From contig CAIPVK010000030.1 of NCBI GenBank assembly GCA_903868455.1, positions 1 to 5,877 on the forward strand: a DNA stretch of 5,877 nt, read 5' to 3'. Made by a program: the position numbers and the translations under genes. Below the pieces are notes generated by a model. That model searched no databases and was not told where the DNA came from. It worked only from the letters and a program-made list of their open reading frames with translations. The stretch comes from an uncultured Opitutia bacterium. GTDB lineage: Bacteria > Verrucomicrobiota > Verrucomicrobiia > Opitutales > UBA953. Below, one piece after another: positions 5,109-5,877 of this stretch. The first letter of the stretch is position 1. The number at the start of each line of letters is the position of its first letter.

Positions 5109-5864
5109 ATGTCCCACCTCAGCATCCGCAACCTCCACGCCTCGATCGGCGACCGTCCGATCCTCAAGGGTCTCAACCTCGAGATCCCCAAGGGGGAGGT
5201 CCACGCCATCATGGGGCCGAACGGCACCGGCAAGAGCACCCTCGCCAAGGTGCTCGCGGGCCACGAGGACTACACCGTGACCGAGGGCGAGGTGCTCCTC
5301 GACGGCCAGCCCATCCTCGGCCAGGAGCCCGACGCCGTCGCCCGCGCCGGCCTCTTCCTCGCCTTCCAGTACCCGAGCGAGATCCCCGGCGTCTCCATCG
5401 CCAACTTCATCCGCGCGGCGCTCGTCGCCCGCCAGCCCAAGGGCGCGCCCTTCGACGCCAAGGCCTACTACGCCAAGCTCTACGCCAAGATGGACAGCCT
5501 CCGGATGGACCGCGCCTTCACCTCGCGCTCCGTCAACGAGGGCTTCTCCGGCGGCGAGAAGAAGCGCTGCGAGATCCTGCAGATGCTCATGCTCGAGCCC
5601 GCCTACGCCGTGCTCGACGAGACCGACTCCGGCCTGGACATCGACGCCCTGCGCATCGTCGCCGAGGGCGTGAACAAGGCCCGCGGCCCCTCGGCCGGCT
5701 TCCTCGTCATCACCCACTACCAGCGTCTCCTCGAGTACATCGTGCCCGACAAGGTGCACATCATGTACGACGGGCGCATCGTCCACACCGGCGGCAAGGA
5801 GCTCGCCCTCGAGCTCGAGGCCAAGGGCTACGACTGGGTCCAGAAGGAGCTGGCCAAGGCCTGA
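5109..5864 (+). CDS. sufC: Fe-S cluster assembly ATPase SufC
   Basis: SufC is the cytoplasmic ABC-type ATPase of the SufBCD scaffold that builds Fe-S clusters. The 251-residue length is standard. Visible motifs: Walker A GPNGTGKST (36-44), Q-loop AFQYPSEIPGV (85-95), ABC signature FSGGEKKRCEILQM (146-159), Walker B AYAVLDETDSGLDIDAL (165-181) and switch histidine H203 (ITHYQRLLEYI). The FQYPxEIPGV and FSGGEKKRxEILQ wording separates SufC from transport ATPases. The ATG follows a pyrimidine-rich leader (CCTAACCCCCC) with no Shine-Dalgarno. An ATG starts only 5 nt after its stop, so it leads a suf operon. The Fur-like gene upstream probably links it to iron or redox control. Confidence 0.97.
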   Translation: MSHLSIRNLHASIGDRPILKGLNLEIPKGEVHAIMGPNGTGKSTLAKVLAGHEDYTVTEGEVLLDGQPILGQEPDAVARAGLFLAFQYPSEIPGVSIANFIRAALVARQPKGAPFDAKAYYAKLYAKMDSLRMDRAFTSRSVNEGFSGGEKKRCEILQMLMLEPAYAVLDETDSGLDIDALRIVAEGVNKARGPSAGFLVITHYQRLLEYIVPDKVHIMYDGRIVHTGGKELALELEAKGYDWVQKELAKA

Positions 5865-5869
5865 CGACC

Positions 5870-5877
5870 ATGAGCGA
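5870..5877 (+). CDS. Start of next gene, probably sufB or sufD (only M-S plus a partial codon visible)
   Basis: ATGAGCGA begins 5 nt after the sufC stop. In suf operons sufC is usually next to sufB or sufD, so one of these is expected. Only eight bases are visible, so identity rests entirely on context. Confidence 0.45.

Noticed and set aside
5088..5786. Minus-strand frame opposite sufC
   Set aside because: Val/Gly/Asp/His-rich mirror of sufC with no motifs.

Overview
The window is a GC-rich bacterial chromosome segment with ordinary housekeeping genes and very unusual intergenic DNA. A secreted phosphate-binding protein and a large-form PstC permease, both resembling the Pseudomonas-type Pst system, point to a Gram-negative (diderm) organism. 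The C-rich short-period repeats between genes make me think of Acidobacteriota (Holophagae, e.g. Geothrix relatives). That placement rests on memory and is low confidence.

Layout. Minus strand, 1-1918: pstS followed by the 5' part of pstC, the start of a high-affinity phosphate ABC importer operon that runs off the left edge. A strong hairpin (821-856) sits between the two genes. Positions 1919-2421: a divergent intergenic region of about 500 bp, built almost entirely of four blocks of 8-bp and 9-bp tandem repeats. Plus strand, 2422-4500: leuB (3-isopropylmalate dehydrogenase), a small helix-hairpin-helix protein of Cdd1 type overlapping the leuB stop, and a stand-alone LON substrate-binding-domain protein. 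Plus strand, 4521-4983: a Fur/PerR-like operator and a Fur-family regulator lacking the structural-zinc cysteines. Plus strand, 4984-5877: a second pyrimidine-rich repeat leader, sufC, and the first bases of the next gene, probably another suf gene.

Functional themes: phosphate uptake (pst), leucine biosynthesis (leuB), and iron or peroxide sensing next to Fe-S cluster assembly (fur-like gene and suf). Pairing a Fur-family repressor with suf genes is biologically sensible because both respond to iron and oxidative stress.

No clearly new multi-gene system is visible. The most distinctive signal is non-coding. Period-8/period-9 repeat tracts precede pstS, leuB and sufC. Near pstS, leuB and sufC the tracts put the C-rich strand on the mRNA side, and those three genes have no Shine-Dalgarno sequence. 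The fur-like gene has a normal AGGGGG site and a normal-looking operator instead.
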